Below, in pieces: positions 8,141-15,314 of a stretch of 64,000 nt of DNA (the stretch's first letter is position 1; the number at the start of each line of letters is the position of its first letter). Under the pieces are notes generated by a model, which saw only the letters and a list, made by a program, of their open reading frames with translations, was not told where the DNA came from and searched no databases. Source of the stretch: Kocuria rhizophila DC2201 (GTDB lineage Bacteria; Actinomycetota; Actinomycetes; Actinomycetales; Micrococcaceae); NCBI RefSeq assembly GCF_000010285.1, contig NC_010617.1:992001-1056000 (forward strand), given 5' to 3'. Both the position numbers and the translations under genes were made by a program.

Positions 8141-8365
8141 TCAGAGGTCCTGAGTGGCTTGGGTATCCGTGGGGCGGGCGCCAAGCCTGTACCCGTACAC
8201 GAACCCGTCCAGGCGGGCGCGTGTGAGCTGCTCCTCGAGGTCCCCGGGGGTGCCCTGGGCCTGGAGCAGGATTGCCTCTATCTCGTCCACGAGTCCCGCG
8301 AGCTCATCGTCTGTCGCCATTGCGCTCTGTGAGAGGCCGGCCGCTGCCAGGTCTTCGGGTGTCAT
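8141..8365 (-). CDS. small acidic element protein, 74 aa
   Basis: It starts MTPEDLAAAGLSQSAM and is mostly helical and acidic, with a hydrophobic heptad-like stretch (LAGLVDEIEAILLQAQ) and the segment LDGFVYGYRLGARP. AAGGAG lies before the ATG. It is in line with the other minus-strand genes. The function is unknown. Small acidic proteins of this type are common in actinophage early regions. Confidence 0.6.
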   Translation of the reverse strand: MTPEDLAAAGLSQSAMATDDELAGLVDEIEAILLQAQGTPGDLEEQLTRARLDGFVYGYRLGARPTDTQATQDL

Positions 8366-8442
8366 GCTCGCGCTCCTTCAAGATGCCGGTGGGCGGGTCC
8401 TGTCCAAACCCGCCCACCGGGGTGTTCGTCCTGCTGCTGATC

Positions 8443-9141
8443 CTACGCGGCGGCGTCTGGGGTTGGTTCCGGTGTGCACCGCCGCTGGTCCTCACGCGCC
8501 GCTTCGACCCCGGCCTTCACAGCACGCGCCTGCCACGACACGGGTACCTCCTGACCGGCGGGCCGCGCACGGGCACGCTCAATGCCCACATCCTCGAACA
8601 CCCGGTCCACCAGGTCGCGCAGATCACGAGCGAGGCGGTAAGGATCTGGGTCCGGGTAACCTACTCCGTCGAGCTTGACCAGGGTGGGGGACTTCACCCC
8701 GTCGGGTGCCGTGTTGCCGGGTCCGTAGAACGGGATCTCCCCATGCTCGGCCCGGACCGCGGCCTGCAGCTCGGACCATGCGTCGGAGGCCGCGTAGGCG
8801 CGCCGCAAAAGGTCCTCCATGGCCGTGCGCACCTCGGCGGTACTGAGGTCCACCTGGGTGGCCTTCGCGGCCTCTACGAGCTCACGGTGGCGGGCTCGGG
8901 CCTTCTCCTCGTCCACGGTGGCCTGTTCGGCGTCAACGGCCGTCTGGGCGCGCTGGACCCGCTTGGATTTGATCCCAAGGTCTCCTTGGGCGCCGGCCAG
9001 TTCCAGGGGGTCAACGTCCTCCCCGGACACTGCCCGGTCCTCGAGGGCGGCGAACGCTGCAGCGGCGGTCTGGTGCGCCTGGGCGGCCTGTTCGAGGATG
9101 GTCTGGGCTTCTCGCAGTCGTCGTTCAGCTCTGGTGCTCAT
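8443..9141 (-). CDS. coiled-coil element protein, 232 aa
   Basis: The start MSTRAERRLREAQTILEQAA overlaps the end of the upstream gene by 17 bases. Residues 1-120 form a long, Ala/Glu/Arg-rich helix likely to be a coiled coil (KRVQRAQTAVDAEQATVDEE). Residues 135-230 look globular, with PFYGPGNTAPDG and PDPDPYRLARDLRDLVDR. No family was recognised. An in-frame ATG 36 bases upstream is an alternative start. The role may be structural or regulatory. Confidence 0.65.
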   Translation of the reverse strand: MSTRAERRLREAQTILEQAAQAHQTAAAAFAALEDRAVSGEDVDPLELAGAQGDLGIKSKRVQRAQTAVDAEQATVDEEKARARHRELVEAAKATQVDLSTAEVRTAMEDLLRRAYAASDAWSELQAAVRAEHGEIPFYGPGNTAPDGVKSPTLVKLDGVGYPDPDPYRLARDLRDLVDRVFEDVGIERARARPAGQEVPVSWQARAVKAGVEAAREDQRRCTPEPTPDAAA

Positions 9142-9517
9142 TGTTCTTCTTTCTCGGGGTGGGGTAACGGGCGTCATGCTTCAGCCACGTTTTCGCGGTG
9201 GTGGCCTGTGTGGCCTTGTGGAGGGTTTCGAGGTCCGGGCGGCGGTACACGGTGCCGTTGACCCAAAACTCGATTGCGCTGGGTCGCCCCAGGCCCACAA
9301 GGGGCACCCCGGACGGGCCCTCAGGGTCCGCCCCTCCCGTGAACGGGGGGAAGGTGCCGCACTCGGTGAGGACCCTGGCGTGGAGCTCGTCCCATGTGGC
9401 GATGTCCTGGACGCCTTCTCGGAAGTAGTCCTCAATGGCCTTGATGAGGGGCATCCCGTAGGACCCGAACCGGCGCATGCCCTCCACCGCGGCCACGAGG
9501 TCAGGGCTGGGCGTCAT
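9125..9517 (-). CDS. element protein of unknown function, 130 aa
   Basis: It starts MTPSPDLVAAVEGMRRFGSY. The centre has WDELHARVLTECGTFPPFTG, then IEFWVNGTVYRRPDLETLHK. That last part resembles the globular tail of the following gene in style (a short Trp/Tyr-containing beta segment, then helix). It overlaps both neighbours by 17 bases, a sign of one operon. No known domain was recognised. Confidence 0.65.
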   Translation of the reverse strand: MTPSPDLVAAVEGMRRFGSYGMPLIKAIEDYFREGVQDIATWDELHARVLTECGTFPPFTGGADPEGPSGVPLVGLGRPSAIEFWVNGTVYRRPDLETLHKATQATTAKTWLKHDARYPTPRKKNNEHQS

Positions 9518-9671
9518 GGGTGGTGCCGCCCAGGGGACGCAGGTAGTCGGCCACAGCGAGCCGGATGAACCCGGCGCGGCTGGTGCCGGTCAGCGAGCGC
9601 AGGGTGTCCACTCGGCGGATCATGTCCGGGGGCATGGCCACCACGAGGCGCTGCAGGTGGGGTGTGCTCAC
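9501..9671 (-). CDS. ribbon-helix-helix DNA-binding protein, 56 aa
   Basis: From a GTG, the protein reads LQRLVVAMPPDMIRRVDTLR then SRAGFIRLAVADYLRPLG. This beta strand, helix, helix order with a Gly-containing turn is the CopG/Arc/MetJ fold, at its typical small size. Such proteins act as dimeric repressors, plasmid copy-control proteins or antitoxins. The GTG overlaps the TGA of the upstream gene (GTGA), so translation is coupled. No toxin partner is evident, so copy control or operon autoregulation is more likely than a toxin-antitoxin pair. Confidence 0.75.
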   Translation of the reverse strand: MSTPHLQRLVVAMPPDMIRRVDTLRSLTGTSRAGFIRLAVADYLRPLGGTTHDAQP

Positions 9672-9883
9672 AATCCCACCTCGTCCGCCCACTTGTTGAA
9701 CGCGATGTTCTCGGCGGACTTGGCGTGGTAGTTCCGGGAGACCGAGAGCGCGCACTCGATAGCGGTCTCAGCGACCCGCGCACTGTTCCCGCGCTCGCCG
9801 AACTTGAGGGTGGTCAGTTCCGTCCAGAGGGCCCGTCCGAACTTCTCGAAGTCCGGCGGGTTCTGGGGGTCGAGCTTGGCCAT
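9668..9883 (-). CDS. small element protein, 71 aa
   Basis: It starts MAKLDPQNPPDFEKFGRALW. Helical segments include VAETAIECALSVSRNYHAKS, and it ends FNKWADEVGL. It has no membrane segment or Cys motif. Its stop overlaps the GTG of the ribbon-helix-helix gene by four bases. An ATG-proximal GGAGGGCC serves as ribosome site. The pairing with a DNA-binding protein suggests a regulatory unit. The function is unknown. Confidence 0.6.
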   Translation of the reverse strand: MAKLDPQNPPDFEKFGRALWTELTTLKFGERGNSARVAETAIECALSVSRNYHAKSAENIAFNKWADEVGL

Positions 9884-9980
9884 GTGGCCCTCCTGGTGGT
9901 CGTGCCCCGGGGCTGGGTGCCCGGGGCTGTGATACCAATGTGGGGTCAAAACGATGCCGAAAGGTGGACGGCGGGCAATG

Positions 9981-10376
9981 TCACCGGGCGCTCGCAGGCC
10001 GACGTTTCCGCCGCTTCCCGGGCACCGGGCCACTCATAGCCGTAAACCGCTCCTGAGCCAGCAGCAGGCGGCGTCGCAGGTCCGGGAGTGCGTGCTGCGG
10101 GATGAACACCACCCCGGTGCCGCCGTCCAGTTCGAGGCCGCTCTGTGACCCGCGGCGGGTGAGCCGGGCGCGGACCTCGTGGGGGTCCACCGGGGCAGGA
10201 TCCGAAAGTCCTATGGCCGAAAGTTCGGGGCCGGAATCGGTAAGTCCTGTGGAGGTAATTACGGGGGCCTCTGCGGGGCTAGTGGTGGCGCTTTCCGCCA
10301 GTCCTGTGCACGCCATTTTCGTGGGGTGTGGGGCTACTGCGTTACCGTCCTGTGCGTGACTCTGGTGGGGGTTCAT
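9981..10376 (-). CDS. element protein of unknown function, 131 aa
   Basis: Its ATG overlaps the stop of the 68 aa gene upstream (ATGA). The first 65 residues are low complexity with repeated GL(A/T/S)(E/D)S-like units (CTGLAESAT, STGLTDSGP, AIGLSDPAP). The second half holds VRARLTRRGSQSGLELDGG and VVFIPQHALPDLRRRLLLAQ and ends in a basic tail (GKRRKRRP). The tail could bind DNA. It lies between the repeat cluster and the regulatory genes. No family was recognised. Confidence 0.6.
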   Translation of the reverse strand: MNPHQSHAQDGNAVAPHPTKMACTGLAESATTSPAEAPVITSTGLTDSGPELSAIGLSDPAPVDPHEVRARLTRRGSQSGLELDGGTGVVFIPQHALPDLRRRLLLAQERFTAMSGPVPGKRRKRRPASAR

Positions 10377-10579
10377 GGGGTGCCCTTCCGGTGCTGGTGG
10401 AGTTGGTGTTGGAGTGCGCGGTTGAGGTGCTGTATTTGCATGTTGCGGGCGTCGAGTGCGCGCACGAGGTGTTGCAGGTCCGCTTTGGTCTTGGCGTTGG
10501 TGAGCATCTGTTCGACCCGGCGGTGGTGGTAGTCCTGCTCGTTTGTGTCCTGCGGGGTGAATGCTTTCTGCTGTTCCAT
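10373..10579 (-). CDS. small coiled-coil element protein, 68 aa
   Basis: It is a Gln/His/Lys-rich helical protein (QDYHHRRVEQMLTNAKTKAD, ALDARNMQIQHLNRALQHQL). It begins right after the GTCAGG repeat region and overlaps the next gene by four bases. Size and location fit a replication accessory or copy-control protein, but this is inference from position only. Confidence 0.6.
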   Translation of the reverse strand: MEQQKAFTPQDTNEQDYHHRRVEQMLTNAKTKADLQHLVRALDARNMQIQHLNRALQHQLHQHRKGTP

Positions 10580-10602
10580 GAGGTGTTCTCTTTCTCGTAC
10601 CC

Positions 10603-10778
10603 CCTGACTCTCGGGTGGGCCAGAGTCAGGGCTTAGTCAGGGGTTGAGTCAGGGTTGAGTCAGGGGGCCTGACCCCCGAGAGTCAGCGGATAGTCAGGGC
10701 GAGTCAGGGCTGAGAGTCAGGCCCCCTGACTCTCCCGGGCCCCCCTTAAGGGGGCCGGGAGTCAGGCCACCGGTCAGG
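10603..10778. repeat. iteron-like cluster of GTCAGG repeats (candidate replication origin)
   Basis: Within 176 bases the hexamer GTCAGG occurs nine times directly (starts 10625, 10636, 10648, 10659, 10693, 10703, 10716, 10761, 10773) and three times inverted (10603, 10668, 10725), plus one near match at 10682. Most neighbours are 10-13 bases apart, about one helical turn. Many copies extend to GAGTCAGGG. A 14 bp palindrome (CCCCCTTAAGGGGG, 10741-10754) lies inside. Such phased repeats next to a primase/helicase operon are typical of a plasmid or phage origin. Operator use is also possible. Confidence 0.7.
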
Positions 10779-11880
10779 ACGACCAGTGAGGGAGGCCGTA
10801 GCCCTTCTTGTTGTCGTGGAGAACCTGCTCGGAATCGACAAGCTCTCTTAGCGCCTGAGTGACGGTTGGCTGGGATCCTCCGACCTTGCTGCGGATGCGG
10901 TCCCGCCCCTGCCATACGCAGACGGTGGCGAGGTAGTCGAGGATCTGCTCCCCCTTGGCATCTGCGATCTTCTCGGGGGTGAGGTGCCCCAGGATGGTGA
11001 GGGTCCGTCCCTGTACCGCCAACCGGGTCTTGGGCATGCCCTCGATCCGCCCCATGGTCTTGAGGAACCGGGGCGCGCCTGGTTCTTCTCCCTCGCGCAT
11101 CAGCGTCCACACTGCAGAGCAGGACCCGAGGAACGCGGAGGCACCACGGGCGCGCTCGCCGTTGTGCCCGGCGTGCATCGTGACCATGGATTCCTGACCG
11201 CCGAGCTCCCGCACGAACTCGTCCCAGGCCGTGAGCAGCCGCTGCACGTCGCTGTTGGAGTTCTCGTCCAGCCCGAGCGAAGCCAGCAGCGGCCCCACGG
11301 GGTCGAGGATGTACGTGTGGGCGCCGCCGTACCGGTTCACCAGCTCGGCGCGCACAGCTGGGTTGGTGAAGTCGAACCCGGAGCCCAGCCCGTTGAGCAG
11401 CACGGTCTCCACCTTGTGGGTGTTGGTGATCCCAGCGTCCTCGTACCAGTCCAGGAGCATGTCCTCGGTCATCTCGAAGTCGAACACGACGACCGCGGGG
11501 CCCTCGCAGTCGGGGACGGCCTCGGTGGTGTACTTCCCGAGGAACTGCCCGCCGTCCACTAGTGCCCGGACCACGTTGGTGGTCATGGTGGTCTTGCCGG
11601 CCTTGGGCGCCCCTACAAGGTTGATGCGCCCCCCGGCGGGCCACATGTCTTGGATTCGCCAGCGGGGACGCGTGCGGGGCGCTGCGAGCCGGTCCGCGAG
11701 GGTGGACAGGGCCGGGAGTTCCGAGACTGTGGAGGACTCGGCCGCGATCCGTCGGCGCGCCTCCTCGCGGATCTGCATGCGCTCCATCTCGTTGATGACC
11801 ATGCGTTCGCGGGCAACGGCCGGGTCCGGCTCTTTGAACTCGGCGCTCTCCGGGAAGTCGGCGAATGGTTCTACGGTCAT
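10774..11880 (-). CDS. RecA-fold ATPase, RepA-like replicative helicase
   Basis: 368 residues from the ATG that overlaps the primase stop (ATGA). The N-terminal 60 residues are charged. Walker A is GAPKAGKTT (about residue 93), a Walker B-like strand is AVVVFDFEM, and THAGHNG-like and ILDPVG motifs follow. The core is that of RepA/DnaB-like hexameric helicases (AAA_25 type) found in plasmids and phages. The last 60 residues (SQPTVTQALRELVDSEQVLH) form a winged-helix DNA-binding domain. Together with the primase gene and the downstream repeats, it forms the element's replication module. Confidence 0.85.
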   Translation of the reverse strand: MTVEPFADFPESAEFKEPDPAVARERMVINEMERMQIREEARRRIAAESSTVSELPALSTLADRLAAPRTRPRWRIQDMWPAGGRINLVGAPKAGKTTMTTNVVRALVDGGQFLGKYTTEAVPDCEGPAVVVFDFEMTEDMLLDWYEDAGITNTHKVETVLLNGLGSGFDFTNPAVRAELVNRYGGAHTYILDPVGPLLASLGLDENSNSDVQRLLTAWDEFVRELGGQESMVTMHAGHNGERARGASAFLGSCSAVWTLMREGEEPGAPRFLKTMGRIEGMPKTRLAVQGRTLTILGHLTPEKIADAKGEQILDYLATVCVWQGRDRIRSKVGGSQPTVTQALRELVDSEQVLHDNKKGYGLPHWSS

Positions 11881-12782
11881 GCTGCTGCGCCCCCTCGGGT
11901 GCTGGCGCCCCTTGGGGTGGCTGCTGATCGGATGGTTCTGATGGCCTCGGCCTGGGGAAGACCGGCTGTTTCGGCGGCGTGGAGCAGAGCGGTGGCGTAC
12001 TCCTGTGTCAGCAGCCCGTCTTGCGCGAGCTGCCACGCCGCCCAATTCAGAGTGCTGTTCCGCTGCCCCTCGGGAGCGGTGGACACAGTGCGGAGCAACC
12101 CGGCCACACGACGGTCCGCCTGCGAACGTGTGGGGGGGGCCACGGGCATGGGGCGGCGCTGTGCGGGCTCCTGCGGGGCCAGCATGTCGTGAAGCCACTG
12201 GGGGAGGGGTAGGAGCTTCCCAGGGTCTCCTGCTGGCGTGTAGGTGCCTTGCTTGAGGTTGGTTCCGGGCCCGCACGCGTAGCCACCGTGGGCGCGGACA
12301 TCGACCTGCCATTCCACTCCGGTGCGGTTTCGGATCCGTGAGCCAACCGGGGCGCGGAAGTACAGGTGCAGCCCTCCGCTCGGTGTGGTCACAGTGAACG
12401 TGTCGAACATGGACACGTTGGGGGAGTGGCGGGACCAGAGGTCCGCGAACACGTCCACCCCGTCACGGATCCCGGGCCGGTCCCACTCAGGCGGAGGGGT
12501 GGAACCATGGGAATCACAGTCGATCACCACCAGCCCGGAGCGGCCGCACGCGATACCCACGCCGGCACCCTTCGGCCACCGGTCGAGCTGGGCGGGGTCC
12601 ACGGTGGCCCGCTTCTCCCAGTCCGTGATCGCCGGCCGCTTCTCACCCGGGATCAACGGCAACAGGTGGAAGCCGTGAATCGCGAGCGCGTAAAGGTGAT
12701 CGCGGGTAGACTGGTGGTGGTTCGGAAGATCGTTCTTCGAGGCCCCCTGGTTGCCCGCCGGGGGGTTCTTTTTTGCCGTCAT
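11877..12782 (-). CDS. bifunctional primase-polymerase (Prim-Pol)
   Basis: 301 residues. The Prim-Pol domain spans about 25-190: GFHLLPLIPGEKRPAI at the start, GIACGRSGLVVIDCDSHG holding the metal-binding DxD, and TTPSGGLHLYFRAP holding the catalytic His motif. The C-terminal 80 residues (RNSTLNWAAWQLAQDG) match the small helical domain that links archaeo-eukaryotic-type primases to helicases in mobile elements. Start and stop overlap both neighbours by four bases, so it is translated with the 51 aa gene and the helicase. It primes element replication. Confidence 0.9.
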   Translation of the reverse strand: MTAKKNPPAGNQGASKNDLPNHHQSTRDHLYALAIHGFHLLPLIPGEKRPAITDWEKRATVDPAQLDRWPKGAGVGIACGRSGLVVIDCDSHGSTPPPEWDRPGIRDGVDVFADLWSRHSPNVSMFDTFTVTTPSGGLHLYFRAPVGSRIRNRTGVEWQVDVRAHGGYACGPGTNLKQGTYTPAGDPGKLLPLPQWLHDMLAPQEPAQRRPMPVAPPTRSQADRRVAGLLRTVSTAPEGQRNSTLNWAAWQLAQDGLLTQEYATALLHAAETAGLPQAEAIRTIRSAATPRGASTRGGAAA

Positions 12783-12934
12783 GCTGCTGCACCCCCACGG
12801 GTCTCTACGGGGCGCAGGAGGCCCGCGAGCGCGGCCTTCTGGGCGTCGTTGAGCGGGGGAGCTTCGGCCACGAGACGGGCCACGTAGGCGTCCAGGTCCG
12901 GTGTGCCGAACTGTCCGCGGATGACGTTGCTCAT
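12779..12934 (-). CDS. small element protein, 51 aa
   Basis: It starts MSNVIRGQFGTPDLDAYVAR and ends PVETRGGAAA, with a helical centre (LNDAQKAALAGLL). The ATG overlaps the upstream stop and its stop overlaps the primase ATG, both as ATGA. The exact overlaps on both sides make this a strong call despite the size. It is probably an accessory to the primase. Confidence 0.75.
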   Translation of the reverse strand: MSNVIRGQFGTPDLDAYVARLVAEAPPLNDAQKAALAGLLRPVETRGGAAA

Positions 12935-13167
12935 GCGGACACCCCCTCGTTGAGGGGTGAGGTGTTAGCCCACAGGATGCGGACCAGCTCATCACGCTGG
13001 GCAGCGCTGATGGAGTAGTCGCCGGTAGTGGCTTGGAGGACGGTGGCCTTGAGATTGGCGGCCACGAGGTCACGCCGGGCAGTGGAGAGCCGGGCGGTAT
13101 CAGAAGCGGCGAACCGGGAGAGGGCCCCGAGGCGGGCTCGCGCTCGCTGTGGTGTTTCGATAGACAT
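12931..13167 (-). CDS. small element protein, 78 aa, first gene of replication operon
   Basis: It starts MSIETPQRARARLGALSRFA. It is basic at the N-terminus and helical, ending ILWANTSPLNEGVSA. AAGGAT precedes the ATG. It is the first of four genes joined by ATGA overlaps (78 aa, 51 aa, Prim-Pol, helicase), so all four should be made in fixed ratio from one promoter at 13305-13333. The function is unknown. Confidence 0.7.
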   Translation of the reverse strand: MSIETPQRARARLGALSRFAASDTARLSTARRDLVAANLKATVLQATTGDYSISAAQRDELVRILWANTSPLNEGVSA

Positions 13168-13279
13168 CAGACGCTGATCCTTCGCAGGATTCGGGCACAA
13201 CGAATCGAGCCACGATTTTCAGCGGCTCAAAATTCGTGCATTGCGTCTGACGTCTTGTCATGCCCTCGCACGCGGACAT

Positions 13280-13333
13280 GTGAGCACTGTGCCTAATGCT
13301 CACGGGATAAGCATATCATGCCTGGAGTGTCAA
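13280..13333 (-). promoter_or_regulatory. promoter and operator-like dyad of the replication operon
   Basis: On the minus strand TTGACA (13333-13328) is followed after 17 bases by TTATCC (13310-13305), a good sigma-A type -35 and a fair -10. Just downstream is the dyad GTGAGCA/TGCTCAC (13280-13286 and 13297-13303), placed to block initiation. No repressor of classical type is evident; the ribbon-helix-helix protein is a candidate. Confidence 0.6.
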
Positions 13334-13899
13334 GCACGCTTCTCTGTGAGGATTGCGGGTAGCTCTCGCAACCGGGACACGTCCACCCGTGCGCGCTCGC
13401 CGTGCGAGACGTTGCGGGCGACCAGGTCCAGGAACACGTACATGCCCAGCTTCACGGGAGCGAGAACCACCCGGCGGCGGCAGGTAGGGCACTGGAACTC
13501 CACCTTGCCCACGCTCATGCCAGGGCCCACCCTGCCGGGATCCTCCATGTTGAGATCCGTGTAGTCGTTGGGGGCGTAGTCGATAGCGTCGCCCCGCTTC
13601 GAGGTCACCTCGTCCTGCTGCTTGTGATCGAACATGCGGGCCTGGGGGACGAACCGCGGACGGCCGTGGGCTGTGATGGGCGCATCCCAGAACACCAGGG
13701 ACGCCGGCACGTCCTCCCCGGACATGACCTCAGCCCACCGGCCCCGGCCCAGCTCCCGGGACGGGTGCTGTCCGCCATCGGTGCAGCGCACCAGCAGTTC
13801 GCCCTCGGACGCGGGCAGTTTCGGGGTCACGAAGTAGCTGCCCTCGTGCAGGTAGGTCCGTTCGGAGTTGTCCCAGGCGGGGGTGATTTCCATGCTCAT
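13330..13899 (-). CDS. element protein coupled to the integrase, 189 aa
   Basis: The ATG overlaps the integrase stop (ATGA); a start three codons earlier is possible. The N-terminal half is beta-rich (YLHEGSYFVTPKLPASEGEL, SLVFWDAPITAHGRPRFVPQ). Near residue 135 is FQCPTCRRRVVLAP, a CxxC that would need a partner to hold zinc. It ends RLRELPAILTEKRA. No family was recognised. Because it is translated with the integrase it could be a recombination directionality factor, which large serine integrases need for excision, though it is larger than most. Confidence 0.65.
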   Translation of the reverse strand: MSMEITPAWDNSERTYLHEGSYFVTPKLPASEGELLVRCTDGGQHPSRELGRGRWAEVMSGEDVPASLVFWDAPITAHGRPRFVPQARMFDHKQQDEVTSKRGDAIDYAPNDYTDLNMEDPGRVGPGMSVGKVEFQCPTCRRRVVLAPVKLGMYVFLDLVARNVSHGERARVDVSRLRELPAILTEKRA

Positions 13900-15281
13900 G
13901 CCTTCCATTCGATCTTCACGGATTCGGGGTCTCGTCCCCGGCCCGGCCCCGCGGGCAGGATGGTCACCGTCATCAAGGTGTCCACGATCTCCCGCTTCAC
14001 CAGCAGGGTGGCGTCCTCCCAGCGGGCCACCGCATCATCACCAGCTATCGCGGCCGCGGCGCTCGCCGGTGTCAGGTCCGCCAACTGCGCCCGGGTCCTC
14101 TCCAACTGGGGGCGGACCCCAGCCGTGATCCTGGACAGCTGCTCACCAGTGATCGTGCCAGCCGTGAACAGATCCGCAGCCTCTGACAGCTTCGCCTCGA
14201 GCGCCTCGGCCTGCGAGCGCAGGTCGTCCCCGCGTTTCGGGTCCATGGTGGGCAGGGTCTCGAGCACGTCAGGGCGTTGCAGGCGCCCCAGGATCGCGCC
14301 CTCCACCACGGCGTCCACTAGGCCCATGGAGCGGGCCACCCTGGTGCAGTCTCGGCACCCGTAGGACGGGATGTTGTGGCGCCCTCGTGGCTTCAAGTAG
14401 CGCATCTTGCCGCCGCACCGGCCGCACTCGGCGATCCCCGTCAATAGGTAGGCGGGGGTGGTGCCGTGCTGCACCCGGCGCCCCGGGTCCGCCAGGAGCG
14501 CCCGTACCCGGTGCAACTCGTCCTCGGTGATGAGCGGTTCAATCACGTCGGAGGGAAAAATCTCACCCTTGTGCTCGCGGAGCCCGGCGTTCGCGGCCCG
14601 CCGGAGGGTCTGCCGGACCGTGCCAGTCCTCCATCCGTTGCCCCGCTGAGTGGGTAACCCCTCCGTGTTCCACCGCATGGCGATGGACCTGACCGATTCA
14701 CCGGCAAGCAGTCGTGATACCCCGTCGCGGATCTGCTCCGCCTCGGGCGCATACGCCACGTCACGGCTCCCTGCACGGCGTCCCTGGTCGTCGTAGACCC
14801 GGCGCCACCCGAACGGGCACAGCCCATTAGGGAGGCCCTGCTCGGCCCGTTCACGCTGCTTACGGCGGATACGTCGCGCCATCTGGTCCGTCTCATGCCG
14901 CGCCACACTGCCCTTGATCCGGGCCGTCATTCGGCCTTGTGGAGTTGCAAGGTCGATCTCCCCGCCGATGGACACCAGCGCGATGCTGTGGGCGTCCGCT
15001 AGGTCGATCACGTCCTCGAGCTCGCGGGGTGTGCGGGTAAGCCGGTCAACGTCCCACACTATGAGCGCGCCGGCGATCCCGTTGGCGAGGTCCCGGAGCA
15101 TCTGCTGGTACTGGGGACGGACCTTCGCCCGGGTGGCGGAGGTGTCGTTCTCCACGTACTCATGGACCACGGTCCACCCGCGGGCGCTCGCGGCCTGCCG
15201 ACAGTCCTCGAGCTGACGGTTCACACCCAGGCTTGTGCCCTCAGCGTCACGGCTGATGCGGGCGTAGATGACAGCGTCCAT
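13896..15281 (-). CDS. int: large serine integrase
   Basis: 461 residues. The N-terminal resolvase domain (1-140) starts AVIYARISRDAEG, with Ser10 as nucleophile, and contains VWDVDRLTRTPRE. The recombinase domain (about 150-280) includes GLCPFGWRRVYDD and TVRQTLRRAANAGLREHKG. A zinc ribbon (ECGRCGGKMRY to YGCRDC) lies near 295-325 and a coiled coil near 355-405. This is the phiC31/Bxb1-type layout. The start codon is about 30 bases from the right junction, so the attachment site adjoins the gene, as usual. It should catalyse integration at the Pro-Ala codons of tadA, and excision with a directionality factor. Confidence 0.95.
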   Translation of the reverse strand: MDAVIYARISRDAEGTSLGVNRQLEDCRQAASARGWTVVHEYVENDTSATRAKVRPQYQQMLRDLANGIAGALIVWDVDRLTRTPRELEDVIDLADAHSIALVSIGGEIDLATPQGRMTARIKGSVARHETDQMARRIRRKQRERAEQGLPNGLCPFGWRRVYDDQGRRAGSRDVAYAPEAEQIRDGVSRLLAGESVRSIAMRWNTEGLPTQRGNGWRTGTVRQTLRRAANAGLREHKGEIFPSDVIEPLITEDELHRVRALLADPGRRVQHGTTPAYLLTGIAECGRCGGKMRYLKPRGRHNIPSYGCRDCTRVARSMGLVDAVVEGAILGRLQRPDVLETLPTMDPKRGDDLRSQAEALEAKLSEAADLFTAGTITGEQLSRITAGVRPQLERTRAQLADLTPASAAAAIAGDDAVARWEDATLLVKREIVDTLMTVTILPAGPGRGRDPESVKIEWKA

Positions 15282-15308
15282 AAAAGAGATTCTAGCTCAA
15301 TCTTGACA

Positions 15309-15314
15309 CCCGCC
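15309..15314. other. attR core, right junction of the integrated element
   Basis: CCC GCC (Pro-Ala) is in frame with the downstream tadA half, which goes on as EIYVARGG. It corresponds to CCT GCG at the left junction. Shared bases are limited to CC and GC, which gives the likely crossover. Confidence 0.8.

Larger units (their letters stand above)
1616..15311. mobile_element. 13.7 kb integrative element with serine integrase, replication module and orphan tape-measure gene
   Basis: The boundaries are set by the split tadA gene. All genes but one are on the minus strand. Modules from right to left: large serine integrase and a coupled gene; promoter with operator-like dyad; replication operon with Prim-Pol and RecA-fold ATPase; GTCAGG repeat cluster; small regulatory genes including a ribbon-helix-helix protein; small serine recombinase with palindrome; zinc-ribbon protein; tape-measure protein; three exported proteins; then one plus-strand gene at attL. 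No capsid, terminase, portal, holin/endolysin, relaxase or FtsK-like transfer gene is seen. The stretch looks less GC-rich than the flanks. Phage satellite, phage-plasmid and prophage remnant are all possible. The intact reading frames and overlaps argue against advanced decay. Confidence 0.85.

Noticed and set aside
9501-9883. Toxin-antitoxin pair
   Set aside because: The ribbon-helix-helix protein could be an antitoxin, but the coupled 71 aa protein has no RelE/ParE or other toxin features that I can see.
10603-10778. CRISPR array
   Set aside because: The repeats are only 6-9 bases, occur in both orientations and have spacers of 4-7 bases. No cas genes.
1623-15308. Intein or group II intron in tadA
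   Set aside because: A stop codon follows the junction at once, and the insert holds many genes including a serine integrase but no intein or reverse transcriptase motifs.
1616-15311. Complete prophage
   Set aside because: Only the tape-measure protein is a virion gene. No terminase, portal, capsid, tube, baseplate or lysis gene was recognised, and 13.7 kb is too small.
1616-15311. Conjugative AICE-type element
   Set aside because: No FtsK/TraB-like translocase or relaxase. Replication genes of Prim-Pol type alone do not make it conjugative.
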